This document shows positions 25,504 to 34,581 of a stretch of DNA of 64,000 bases, in pieces (the first letter of the stretch is position 1; every line of letters begins with the position of its first letter). Source of the DNA: JBBROS01 sp038229135 (GTDB lineage Bacteria > Pseudomonadota > Alphaproteobacteria > Acetobacterales > Acetobacteraceae); assembly GCA_038229135.1 (NCBI GenBank), contig JBBROS010000014.1:1-64000 (forward strand), given 5' to 3'. The position numbers and the translations under genes are program-made. The notes under the pieces are model-generated. The model worked only from the letters and a program-made list of their open reading frames with translations. It did no database searches and was not told the DNA's origin.

Positions 25504-27591
25504 ATGACCGGCTCGGCCATGATCCTGGGCCTGTGCGCCGCGACGTACGCGGCGATGGGCTTGTCGATCCCGCTGCGCGGGCGGGCCGTGTCGCAGCTAT
25601 TGCTTGCGGCGTGCTGCCTGGTCACGGCTGGCTGGGCGGTGCAAGGGTTGCTCGGCGGATCGACCCAGGTGAACACGCCGGCCGACCTGGCCCGGGCGCT
25701 CGCGCTCTACGGTCTGCTGCTCTTCTTCTACCTCGATGCGCGGCTGGGCCCGCCGCGGCATGCGCTCGGCTTCGTCGTGATGGGCCTCGGCGCCGGGGCG
25801 GCGGGGGTGGCGAGTTTCACCATGCCCTGGATCGACGTCGGCGGCCTGTTGCCGATCGGCATCCTGGCGCGGCTCGCGCTGGCCGTCACGGAGCTGCTGC
25901 TGATCGAGAACCTCTACCTCAACCTGCCGCAGCACGCGCGTTGGCACGTGGCGCTCCCGGCGGTGGCGCTGGGTGGGCTCGCGTGCTTCGACATCCTGCT
26001 ATGCGCCGACCTCGTGCTGTTCCACCACGCGTCGAGCGTGCTCGGGGGCGCGCGGGGGGTCGCGTTGCTGATCGTGGCGCCGCTGCTATGGGTGGCGGCC
26101 GAGCGGGGGCGGCGGTGGAAGGGGCAGCTGCGGCTGTCGCGCGACGCCGTGTTCCACAGCGCCACCCTCGTCCTGAGCGGGAGCGTGCTGTTGGCGCTGG
26201 GTGCGGCCGGCGAAGCGTTCCGGTTCATCAGCGGGGATTGGGGGTGGCTCGCCGAGGTGAGCCTGGCCTTCGCCGCGCTGATGGGGGTGGGCGTGATGCT
26301 CACCTCGGGCTCGCTGCGGTCGCGGTTCCAGCGGCTGGTGGTGGACCATTTCTTCGCCGAGCGATACGACTACCGGCGGCAGTGGCTGGCCTGCATCCGC
26401 ACCCTCGCGGGCGAGGACGAGTTTGGCCCGGCGGCGCTGCCCACGCGCGCGGTGCGGACGATCGCCTCCGTGGTGGACAGCCCGGCCGGTGCCCTGTTCC
26501 TGCGGGACCCGGACGGCGTCGCCTATCGCTGGGCGGGCTCGTGGAACATGCCAGCGGCGGATGCCGTGGGAGCTGGCCACCCGATCGTGACGGCCGTGCG
26601 GGACGGCACGTGGGTGGCGTCGCTCGAGGGGCCGGGGGCGGGGAGCCTGCGGGACGGGCCGATCGCGGCGCTCGGGCCCGTGTGGCTTGCGGTGCCGCTT
26701 CCTGGTTCGGCAGGGCGCGGGGCGGGGCGGGGCGTGGCCGGGCTGCCGGCAGGCATCGTCGTGCTCGCGCCGCCGCGGGCGAGCTTCGACCTCGAGCAGG
26801 AGGTTTATGACCTGCTGCGGACGGTGGGGCGCGAGGTCGCGACGTATCTGGCCGAGCAGCGTGCCACGCAGACGCTGCTGCAGACGCGGCAGCTCCACGA
26901 TTACGGCAGACGATTTGCGTTCGTGGCCCACGACATCAAGAATGTATCAAGCCAACTCGGCCTATTGCTGAGCAACGCCGAGCATCACATCGCCAACCCC
27001 GAGTTCCAGAAGGACATGATCGAGACCGTGCGCGCATCGGTATCCAAGATCACGAACCTGCTCGCCCGGCTGGAGCAGCCGGTGGCGGACCAGGCGCCGG
27101 CCGCGCTTTCGCCCGTGCCGCAGCTGGACGCGCTGGTGGCGACCTATGGCAGGGTGCGCCGGGCCGACGTGCGGCTGGAGGATGACGGCTCCACGGGAAC
27201 GATTGCGATGGGAGCTGAGCCGTTCGAGACGGCGGTGACGCACCTGGTCAACAACGCGGTGGAGGCGGCGGCCGGAGCGCCGGTGGTGGTGCGGGTGCGG
27301 CACGAGGCGAGCCAGGTGGTGGTGGAGGTGGTGGACACGGGCCCCGGCATGAGCGCCGAGTTCGTGCGGGACCGGTTGTTCAAGCCGTTCGAGACGAGCA
27401 AGGCCGGGGGCAGCGGTATCGGCGCCTACCAGGCCAGGGAGCTGGCGCGCGAGGCCGGGGGGGACCTGGTGGTGGAGTCCGTGCCCGGGCGCGGGACGAC
27501 GATGCGACTGATGCTGCCGCGGACGGACCGGCCTGTGTATGATGGCGCGGCCGAGCCGGTTGCGGGCAACGGCTTGGAGGTGGCGGCGTGA
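25504..27591 (+). CDS. prsK: PEP-CTERM system sensor histidine kinase PrsK
   Basis: A 695-residue membrane sensor. Residues 1 to about 290 contain roughly eight hydrophobic segments. A GAF-like region follows (about 300-450), then the dimerisation box FVAHDIKN with the phospho-acceptor His476, an N-box NNAVEAA and the ATP-lid motifs DTGPGM and GSGIGAYQARELAREAGG. This order matches the TIGR02916 PrsK family, which is always found with XrtA. It overlaps prsR by four bases and should phosphorylate it. The signal sensed is unknown. Confidence 0.95.
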   Translation: MTGSAMILGLCAATYAAMGLSIPLRGRAVSQLLLAACCLVTAGWAVQGLLGGSTQVNTPADLARALALYGLLLFFYLDARLGPPRHALGFVVMGLGAGAAGVASFTMPWIDVGGLLPIGILARLALAVTELLLIENLYLNLPQHARWHVALPAVALGGLACFDILLCADLVLFHHASSVLGGARGVALLIVAPLLWVAAERGRRWKGQLRLSRDAVFHSATLVLSGSVLLALGAAGEAFRFISGDWGWLAEVSLAFAALMGVGVMLTSGSLRSRFQRLVVDHFFAERYDYRRQWLACIRTLAGEDEFGPAALPTRAVRTIASVVDSPAGALFLRDPDGVAYRWAGSWNMPAADAVGAGHPIVTAVRDGTWVASLEGPGAGSLRDGPIAALGPVWLAVPLPGSAGRGAGRGVAGLPAGIVVLAPPRASFDLEQEVYDLLRTVGREVATYLAEQRATQTLLQTRQLHDYGRRFAFVAHDIKNVSSQLGLLLSNAEHHIANPEFQKDMIETVRASVSKITNLLARLEQPVADQAPAALSPVPQLDALVATYGRVRRADVRLEDDGSTGTIAMGAEPFETAVTHLVNNAVEAAAGAPVVVRVRHEASQVVVEVVDTGPGMSAEFVRDRLFKPFETSKAGGSGIGAYQARELAREAGGDLVVESVPGRGTTMRLMLPRTDRPVYDGAAEPVAGNGLEVAA

Positions 27592-29042
27592 CCAAGCCGA
27601 AGCTGCTGATCATCGAGGACGATCTGGGCCTGTGCAGCCAGTATCGCTGGGCGTTTCCCACGTTCGAGGTGCTGTTCGCGCACGACCGGCCGCAGGCGCT
27701 CGCGATCGGGACGCGGGAGCGGCCGAAGCTCGCCATCATGGACCTCGGCCTGCCGCCCGACCCGGACGGGGTGAGCGAGGGGTTCGCGACGCTGGACGGG
27801 CTGCTGAAGTCCGCGCCCGAGACGAAGGTGATCGTGGCGACCAGCCATGCGGACAAGACGCACGCGCTGCGGGCGATCCGTGCGGGCGCGTATGATTTTT
27901 GCGAGAAGCCGATCGACATCCAGGTGCTCGGCATGATCGCCGATCGCGGGCTGCGGCTGGCGGAGCTCGAGGCGGAGAACCGTCGTCTGTCCGAGACGGG
28001 CGCGGCCTCGCCGATCAAGCGGATCATCACCGCCAATGACGGGATGCTGAAGGTCTGCCGGGACGTGGAGAAGCTGGCCGGCGCCAACGTGACGGTGCTG
28101 CTGCTGGGCGAGAGCGGCACGGGCAAGGAGGCGCTGGCCCGGGCGCTGCACGACCTGGGGCCGCGGGCCAAGCAGCCGTTCGTCGCGATCAACTGCGGCG
28201 CGATCCCCGAGAACCTGCTGGAGAGCGAGTTGTTCGGCTACGAGCGGGGCGCGTTCACCGGGGCGGTGAAGCAGACGCCGGGGCGGATCGAGACGGCGCA
28301 CAAGGGCACGCTGTTCCTCGACGAGATCGGGGACCTGCCGCACCAGCTGCAGGTGAAGCTGCTGCGGTTCCTGCAGGACCAGCGGGTGGAGCGCATCGGG
28401 GGCCGGACGCCGATCCAGGTGGACGTGCGGGTGGTGTCGGCCACGAACCAGAAACTTTCGTCGCAGGTGGATTCGGGGCATTTCCGGTCGGACCTGTTCT
28501 ATCGGCTGAACTCCATCACCCTCGTCGTGCCGCCGCTGCGGGAGCGGGCGGGGGACGCGGTGCTGTTGTCGCGGTATTTCCTGGCCATGTTCAACAAGGA
28601 ATTCGCGCGGTCGATCAAGGGGTTGTCCGACGATGCGGTCGCGGCGCTGTCGGCGCACGGTTGGCCGGGCAACGTGCGGGAGCTCGAGAATCGCATGAAG
28701 CGTGCGGTGGTGATGAGCGAGGGCAAGCTGATCACGGCAGCCGACCTCGAGCTGGCCGTGGTGGACGACCTCACGCTTTATGACTTGCGGGCGGCGCGGG
28801 CGCGGGTAGAGCGGGACATGGTGCAGCGGGCTTTGGCGCGAAGCAGCGGACGGTTGGCGGCGGCGGCGCGGCTGCTGGGCATCAGCCGGCCGACGCTGTA
28901 TTCTCTGCTCGAGACGCACGGGCTGACGGCGGAGGTGGCCGACCCGGGGTTGGATGCAGGGGAGGCCGCGCCCGAGTTCGACGCGGACGGGCATGGCGGG
29001 GCGAAGAACAGAACCTCGAAGACGGAAAGCGTGGGCGAATGA
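27588..29042 (+). CDS. prsR: PEP-CTERM system sigma-54 response regulator PrsR
   Basis: A 484-residue NtrC-type activator. The receiver domain has Asp11/Asp12, phospho-acceptor Asp52 and Lys107. The AAA+ domain has Walker A GESGTGKE (174-181), the sigma-54-contacting GAFTGA (221-226) and FLDEIGDLP. A Fis-type helix-turn-helix (AAARLLGISRPTLYSLLETHG) lies near residue 430. It is expected to activate sigma-54 promoters of exopolysaccharide and PEP-CTERM genes, including the candidate at 23863-23877. GTG/ATGA overlap links it to prsK and prsT. Confidence 0.95.
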   Translation: MTKPKLLIIEDDLGLCSQYRWAFPTFEVLFAHDRPQALAIGTRERPKLAIMDLGLPPDPDGVSEGFATLDGLLKSAPETKVIVATSHADKTHALRAIRAGAYDFCEKPIDIQVLGMIADRGLRLAELEAENRRLSETGAASPIKRIITANDGMLKVCRDVEKLAGANVTVLLLGESGTGKEALARALHDLGPRAKQPFVAINCGAIPENLLESELFGYERGAFTGAVKQTPGRIETAHKGTLFLDEIGDLPHQLQVKLLRFLQDQRVERIGGRTPIQVDVRVVSATNQKLSSQVDSGHFRSDLFYRLNSITLVVPPLRERAGDAVLLSRYFLAMFNKEFARSIKGLSDDAVAALSAHGWPGNVRELENRMKRAVVMSEGKLITAADLELAVVDDLTLYDLRAARARVERDMVQRALARSSGRLAAAARLLGISRPTLYSLLETHGLTAEVADPGLDAGEAAPEFDADGHGGAKNRTSKTESVGE

Positions 29043-31819
29043 AGAAGAACCAGATCCTTGCAATCGCCGGCGTGGCTGCGCTGGGAGTTGTGGCCATGGC
29101 CGGGGGCGGCTGGTACGTGTTCCTCCGGAAGGCGGACCCGATGACGCGGGGCGAGCAGCTCGCGCAGGCGGGTGACCTGCGAGGCGCGCAGATCGAGTTC
29201 CGCAACGCGGTTCGGGCGAACCCGCAGAACCCGAGCGCACACCTGAAGCTGGCGCAGATCCAGATGGTGCTGAACGACCCGGTGGCGGCCGAGAAGGAGT
29301 TCAAGGCGGCGCGGGATCTGGGGGCGGACCGCTGGGCGGTGCTGCCGCAGCTGTCGCAGGCGTACATGGCGCAGGGCCGGTTCAAGGACGTGCTGATCGA
29401 GCTGCCGCCCGAGGGGCCGACGCCGGAGGTTGCAGCCAAGAACCTCATGCTGCGCAGCATGGCGCAGGTTGCGGCCAACGACGTGCCGGCCGCGACCGCG
29501 AGCCTGTCGGAGGCCGAGCGTGTGGCGCCGGGCAACAACGAGGTGCTGCTGACGGCCGCCCGCCTGGCGCTCGCCGCCCGGGATCCGGCCATGGCCGAGA
29601 CGAAGGTGGACCAGGCTTTGGCCAAGGAGCCGAACCTGGTGGAGGCGCTGCTGCTGAAGGGCCAGGTGCTCATTGCGCGCGGGGACCCCCAGGGCGCGCT
29701 GCTGCAGGCCGACAAGGCGGTGACGTCCAGCCCGGCCTCGGCGCCGGCGCGGCTCGACCGGGCGAACCAGCTGATCGGGCTGGGCGAGGACAAGCGGGCG
29801 CAGGCGGATGTGGACGCGGTGTTCGCGACGCAGCCGCGCAACGCGGGTGCCACCTACCTGAACGCGGTGCTGATGGTTCGGGCGGGGCGGTATGCGGATG
29901 CGGGGGCCGAGCTGCAGAAGCTGGGGGCTACGGCGCCGCGCTTCCCACGGTCGCTCTACTTCCAGGCGCTGGCGGCGGCGAACCAGGGCCAGAACGAGAT
30001 GGCACTGGAATTCGCGAACCGGTACGTGAACCGCGCGCCGAGCGATGCGGACGGGATCCGCCTGCTGGCCCGGACCGAGATGGCGGCGACGCGGCCCGAG
30101 CGGGCGATCACGGTGCTGACGAAGGCGATCGGCAACGGCATGAACGACGTGCAGACGCTCGACCTGCTGGGCCGGGCGTATGCGGCGGCGGGGCGGCCAT
30201 CGGAGGCGGTGCAATCGTTCCAGAAGGCGCTCGCCGCGGCGCCGGACGACCCGCAGGTGCTGGCGCATCTCGCGTCGTCGCAGATGCAGCAGGGCGACAG
30301 CGCGAGTGCGGCCAAGAGCCTCGAGCGTTCGGTGCAGCTGCAGCCGGAGCAGTCCAATGCCGGCGAGGCGCTGGTGGCGGCGGCGCTGAGCGCGGGAGAC
30401 CTGGACAAGGCCGAGGCTGCGCTGCAGCGGCTACGGGCGCAGGCGGGCGACACGGAGACGGTAGGCGTGCTGGCCGGCATGGTCCGGCTTGGGCGGCTCG
30501 ACCTCGATGGTGGGCGGGCGGCGTTCGCGGACACGTTGCGGCGGTTCCCGGACTCGGCGACCGCCAAGCTGAACCTGGCCAAGGTGCTGCTGCTGCAGGG
30601 GCGCCGGGCCGAGGGCGAGGTCTTGCTGGGCGAGATCCTGGCCAAGGACCGCGCCAACCTGCAGGCGATGAACACGCTTCTGCAGATGCAGATCTCGGGC
30701 GGCAAGTTCTCGGACGCGATCCAGATCGTGGAGGCTGCACGCGCGGCGGCGCCGACGAACAAGGCGCTGACGGCAACGCTGGCCGACATCATCGTGCGCT
30801 CCGGAGACGCGCGGCGGGCCGTGGCGATGCTGCTTGCGCTGAAGAACGCGGGCGACACGACCCCGGTGATCCTGGGTGCGCTGGGCCGGGCGCAGGCGGC
30901 GGCGGGGCTGACGGAGGACGCGAAGACCACCTACCGCGAAATCCTGACGGCGACGCCCAACGACCTGAACGCGCGGCAGGCGCAGGTCGAGCTGCTGCTG
31001 CGCAACAAGGAGACGGACGCGGCCCGGGCCTCGCTGACCGAGGCGCTCGTGACGTCGTCTGGCAACATCGGGATCATGTCGTCGCTGGTGTCGCTCGAGA
31101 CGCAGACGAAGGGGCTCGATGCCGGGCTCAAGTTGGCTGACGATCTGCGCAAGACGCCGGGCAACCTGCCGAACTCGGTCGTGCTGAAGGGCGACCTGCT
31201 GATGCAGGCCAAGCGCTACAACGATGCGGCGGCGGCGTTCGGCGAGGAGTACAAGCTGCAGCGCACGGGGCCGCTCGCGATCCGTCTGGCGAATGCGGAG
31301 ACGACGGCGGGCCGGGACCCGGCGGCGAGCAAGGTGCTGCAGGAGTGGCTGGCGCAGGAGCCCGGCGACATCGACGCGATGCAGCTGCTGTCCTTGCTGG
31401 ACATCAAGGCCAAGCGCTACCCGGAGGCCGAGAAGAGCCTGATGGCGGTGCTGCAGACGCGCCCCGGTGACACGGTGGCGCTGAACAACATGGCCTGGCT
31501 GCTCCAGCTGCGCAACGATCCCCGGGCGCGGCAGATGGCTCAGCGAGCCTACCTGCAGGCGCCGACGGCAGAGACGGCGGACACGCTCGGCTGGATCATG
31601 GCAAAGTCGGGCGATGCCAAGGCGGCGGTGCCGCTGCTGCAGCAGGCAGCGACGCAGCGGGCCGAGGACATGTCGGTGCAATATCACCTCGCATACGCGT
31701 TGAACGAGGCGGGGCAGAAGGACGATGCGGTGAAGATCCTGCAGCGTGCCGTGGCCGCCGGCGACTTCGACGAGAAGGCGGACGCGCGCAAGCTGTTGGA
31801 CGGGCTGCAGAAAAAATAG
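29039..31819 (+). CDS. prsT: XrtA/PEP-CTERM system TPR-repeat protein PrsT
   Basis: A 926-residue protein built almost entirely of tetratricopeptide repeats after an N-terminal anchor, as in the TIGR02917 PrsT family. The family is usually called a lipoprotein, but here the N-terminus (MKKNQILAIAGVAALGVVAM) has no cysteine and therefore no lipobox. It looks like a single membrane anchor or uncleaved signal with the repeats in the periplasm. It probably scaffolds polymer assembly or secretion. ATGA overlap with prsR; the next gene starts 11 bases later. Confidence 0.93.
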   Translation: MKKNQILAIAGVAALGVVAMAGGGWYVFLRKADPMTRGEQLAQAGDLRGAQIEFRNAVRANPQNPSAHLKLAQIQMVLNDPVAAEKEFKAARDLGADRWAVLPQLSQAYMAQGRFKDVLIELPPEGPTPEVAAKNLMLRSMAQVAANDVPAATASLSEAERVAPGNNEVLLTAARLALAARDPAMAETKVDQALAKEPNLVEALLLKGQVLIARGDPQGALLQADKAVTSSPASAPARLDRANQLIGLGEDKRAQADVDAVFATQPRNAGATYLNAVLMVRAGRYADAGAELQKLGATAPRFPRSLYFQALAAANQGQNEMALEFANRYVNRAPSDADGIRLLARTEMAATRPERAITVLTKAIGNGMNDVQTLDLLGRAYAAAGRPSEAVQSFQKALAAAPDDPQVLAHLASSQMQQGDSASAAKSLERSVQLQPEQSNAGEALVAAALSAGDLDKAEAALQRLRAQAGDTETVGVLAGMVRLGRLDLDGGRAAFADTLRRFPDSATAKLNLAKVLLLQGRRAEGEVLLGEILAKDRANLQAMNTLLQMQISGGKFSDAIQIVEAARAAAPTNKALTATLADIIVRSGDARRAVAMLLALKNAGDTTPVILGALGRAQAAAGLTEDAKTTYREILTATPNDLNARQAQVELLLRNKETDAARASLTEALVTSSGNIGIMSSLVSLETQTKGLDAGLKLADDLRKTPGNLPNSVVLKGDLLMQAKRYNDAAAAFGEEYKLQRTGPLAIRLANAETTAGRDPAASKVLQEWLAQEPGDIDAMQLLSLLDIKAKRYPEAEKSLMAVLQTRPGDTVALNNMAWLLQLRNDPRARQMAQRAYLQAPTAETADTLGWIMAKSGDAKAAVPLLQQAATQRAEDMSVQYHLAYALNEAGQKDDAVKILQRAVAAGDFDEKADARKLLDGLQKK

Positions 31820-31830
31820 AGGGGAGCGGC

Positions 31831-33021
31831 GTGCGGCTGCTGACGTTCACGACGCTGTATCCGCACGCCGGGCTGCCGAACCAGGGAGTGTTCGTGGAGA
31901 ACCGGTTGCGCCACCTGGTCGGGACCGGGCGGGCGAGCAGCACGGTGCTGGCGCCGGTACCTTGGTTTCCGAGCCGGTCGGCGCGGTTTGGCGCCTGGGC
32001 GCGACAGGCGGCCGCACCTCGGGAGGAGCAGCTTTATGGGCTCCGTGTGTTACACCCGCGCTACCTCGTCGTGCCGCGGATAGGGATGAACGTGGCACCG
32101 GCGCTGCTTTACGCGGCCGGGGCGCGGGCGATCGCGCGGTGGCGGCGGGAGGGCGGCGGGGCCGACCTGATCGACGCCCATTACCTGTATCCCGATGGGG
32201 TGGCGGCGGTGGCGCTCGGGCGGCGGTTCGGGCTGCCCGTGGTGTTGACGGCGCGAGGTTCGGACGTGACACAATTGCCGGACCATGCCGGGCCGCGGGC
32301 GATGATCCGATGGGCGATGGCGCGGGCGGACGCGATGATCTCGGTGAGCGCCGGGCTGAAGCGGGCCATGGTGGCGCTGGGCGCCGAGGCTGGGCGGATC
32401 ACGGTGCTGCGGAACGGGGTGGATCTCGAGGCGTTCCGGCCCCCGCTCGATCGGGAGGCGGCGCGGGCGGCACTTGGGCTCACCGGGCCCACCTTGCTGT
32501 CCGTGGGCCACCTGATCCCGCGCAAGCGGCATGACATGATCGTGGCCGCGCTGCCGCACCTGCCGGGCTGGACGTTGCTGATTGCGGGCGGGGGGCCGGA
32601 GCGGGGGCGGATCGAGGCGCAGGCGATGCGGCTCGGCGTGGCCGACAGGGTGCGGCTGTTGGGCGCGCAGCCGCATGCGGCCTTGCCGGCGGTGTATGGT
32701 GCGGCGGACGTGCTGGTGCTGGCGAGTGCGCGGGAGGGCTGGGCGAACGTGCTGCTCGAATCGATGGCGTGCGGCACCCCGGTCGTAGCGAGCGACATCC
32801 CGGGCAACGACGAGGTGGTGCAGCGCCCCGAGGCCGGGCGCATCATGGGCGCGAACACGCCGGAGGGGGTGGCCGAGGCCGTGCGTGCGCTGTGGGGCGC
32901 ACCGCCGGCGCGGGAGCGGGTGCGGGCCTATGCCGAGGGGTTCAGCTGGGACGCCACCAGTGCGGGCCAGATCGCGGTATTCGATGAGGCCGTCGCCCGG
33001 CATGTGAGGCAGCCCGCATGA
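31831..33021 (+). CDS. Glycosyltransferase family 4 protein
   Basis: A 396-residue GT-B fold glycosyltransferase. The acceptor half contains LYPHAGLPNQGVFVE and DAHYLYPDG. The donor half has LLSVGHLIPRKRHD, GGGPERG, and the E-x7-E nucleotide-sugar motif in AREGWANVLLE. It resembles the wall-associated glycosyltransferases found in exosortase loci. It probably extends the exopolysaccharide repeat. The start is a GTG with GGGAG just upstream, 11 bases after prsT, and its stop overlaps the MAPEG start. Confidence 0.9.
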   Translation: MRLLTFTTLYPHAGLPNQGVFVENRLRHLVGTGRASSTVLAPVPWFPSRSARFGAWARQAAAPREEQLYGLRVLHPRYLVVPRIGMNVAPALLYAAGARAIARWRREGGGADLIDAHYLYPDGVAAVALGRRFGLPVVLTARGSDVTQLPDHAGPRAMIRWAMARADAMISVSAGLKRAMVALGAEAGRITVLRNGVDLEAFRPPLDREAARAALGLTGPTLLSVGHLIPRKRHDMIVAALPHLPGWTLLIAGGGPERGRIEAQAMRLGVADRVRLLGAQPHAALPAVYGAADVLVLASAREGWANVLLESMACGTPVVASDIPGNDEVVQRPEAGRIMGANTPEGVAEAVRALWGAPPARERVRAYAEGFSWDATSAGQIAVFDEAVARHVRQPA

Positions 33022-33398
33022 CCTTCGCGCTTTGGACCATCCTCGCGGCCGCGATCCTGCCCCTGCTCTGCACCGGGGCTGCGAAGTATGGCAGCAGCGG
33101 CTACAACAATGCGGCGCCCCGGGAGTGGGAGCAGAGGCTGTCCGGCTGGCAAGCGCGGGCGAACTGGGCACACCGCAACCATTACGAGGCGTTCGGGCCT
33201 TATGCGGCCGCCGTTCTCGTCGCGCATGTCGCCAATGCGCCACAGGAACTTGCGGACCTGCTGGCGGCGGGGTTCATCGTGGCGCGCGTCGCCTACTCGT
33301 TCGCGTACGTGTATGACCGGCCGACGTTGCGCTCGGCGCTGTGGGCGGCCGGGTTCTTCTGCATGGTTGGGCTGTTTCTGGCCGCACAGTTCGGCTGA
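33018..33398 (+). CDS. MAPEG family membrane protein
   Basis: A 126-residue protein with four hydrophobic segments and the MAPEG-type ARANWAHRNHYEAFGPYAAAV and ARVAYSFAYVYDRPTLRS blocks. Bacterial MAPEG proteins are mostly uncharacterised; some have glutathione-linked activity. It overlaps the preceding glycosyltransferase by four bases (ATGA), so it is expressed with the exopolysaccharide arm, but a role there is not established. Confidence 0.88.
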   Translation: MTFALWTILAAAILPLLCTGAAKYGSSGYNNAAPREWEQRLSGWQARANWAHRNHYEAFGPYAAAVLVAHVANAPQELADLLAAGFIVARVAYSFAYVYDRPTLRSALWAAGFFCMVGLFLAAQFG

Positions 33399-33448
33399 AG
33401 CGCGGCCGTGCGGTTGTGCCGGGCCGAGCGAAGGGCAAAGGTGTCAGG

Positions 33449-34576
33449 ATGAGCACGGACAGTTTCGATGTGATCGTGATCGGGGCCGGGATCGCCGGCG
33501 CGACCGTGGCGGCGCATCTGGCAGCCGATCGGCGCGTGGCGCTGATCGAGGCGGAGGAGGCGGCGGGCTACCACAGCACGGGGCGCTCGGCTGCGATCTG
33601 GATCCTGAACTATGGGCCGCCGGACGTCCGGGTGTTGACGGGGCTCAGCCGGGATTTCTTCGAGCACCCGCCCGAGGGGTTTGCGGACGGGCCGATCCTG
33701 AACCGGCGCCCCGTGCTGTTCCTGGCGCCGCCGGACCAGGTGGAGGCGCTCGGGGTGCTGATAGATGGCGGCTCGGGCCTGCGGGAGGCGCCGTTGGATG
33801 AGGTGCAGCGCATGCTGCCGGCATTGCGGCCTGGCTACGCGGCGGCGGCGGCCATCGAGGAGGACGCGTTCGACATGGACGTGGCGCAGCTGCACCAAGG
33901 TTTCCTGCGGCTCTTGCGGGCGCGTGGCGGGCGGCTCGCGCTGCGGAGCCGGGCGGGGCGGATTGCGCAGACCGGCCGCGACTGGGTGGTGGAGACGAGC
34001 GAGGGCACGAGCTTCCGCGCACCCGTGGTGGTGAACGCGGCAGGCGCGTGGGGCGACGTGGTGGCGGAGGGGGCGGGGGTGCGGCCACTCGGGCTGGTGC
34101 CGAAACGTCGCACGGGCTGCGTGATCGACCCCGGGCCATACACGGTGCGGGACTGGCCGATGGTGAACGACGTGAACCATAGCTGGTACATCCGCCCCGA
34201 GGCGCGCACGAAGCTGATGGTGAGCCCGGCGGACGAGACGGACATGCACGCGCATGACGTGCAGCCGGACGAGCTGGACGTGGCGATCGCGATCGACCGG
34301 ATGCAGCAGGCGTTGGCCATCGAGGTGCGGCGGGTGGAGCATAGCTGGGCCGGCTTGCGGACGTTCACGCCGGATCGGAGCCTGGCCTTTGGGTGGGATG
34401 CAGACAAGCCAGGCTTCTTCTGGTGCGTGGGGCAGGGCGGGTATGGCATCCAGACCTCGCCTGCCGCAGGGAAGCTCGTGGCGGACGTGATCGCCGGGCG
34501 GGATGCGGGGCCGGCGGGGGCGATCCTGCGTGCGGTGGACCCGGCGCGGTTCGCGCATGCGGGGGTGGCGGACTGA
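33449..34576 (+). CDS. FAD-dependent D-amino acid dehydrogenase, D-arginine dehydrogenase-like
   Basis: A 375-residue DAO-superfamily flavoenzyme. The FAD-binding GAGIAGATVAAHLA is at residues 12-25, and the YHSTGRSAA block is near residue 42. NAAGAW, PLGLVPKRR, DWPMVNDV, SWYIRPEA, AHDVQPDELD, HSWAGLRTF and QGGYGIQTS correspond block for block to Pseudomonas aeruginosa D-arginine dehydrogenase as I remember it. It is probably a D-amino acid oxidase/dehydrogenase with a basic or broad substrate. Chosen start: ATG after AGG (GTGTCAGG). It is followed closely by the transglutaminase/ATP-grasp genes. Confidence 0.88.
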   Translation: MSTDSFDVIVIGAGIAGATVAAHLAADRRVALIEAEEAAGYHSTGRSAAIWILNYGPPDVRVLTGLSRDFFEHPPEGFADGPILNRRPVLFLAPPDQVEALGVLIDGGSGLREAPLDEVQRMLPALRPGYAAAAAIEEDAFDMDVAQLHQGFLRLLRARGGRLALRSRAGRIAQTGRDWVVETSEGTSFRAPVVVNAAGAWGDVVAEGAGVRPLGLVPKRRTGCVIDPGPYTVRDWPMVNDVNHSWYIRPEARTKLMVSPADETDMHAHDVQPDELDVAIAIDRMQQALAIEVRRVEHSWAGLRTFTPDRSLAFGWDADKPGFFWCVGQGGYGIQTSPAAGKLVADVIAGRDAGPAGAILRAVDPARFAHAGVAD

Positions 34577-34581
34577 GCGAG

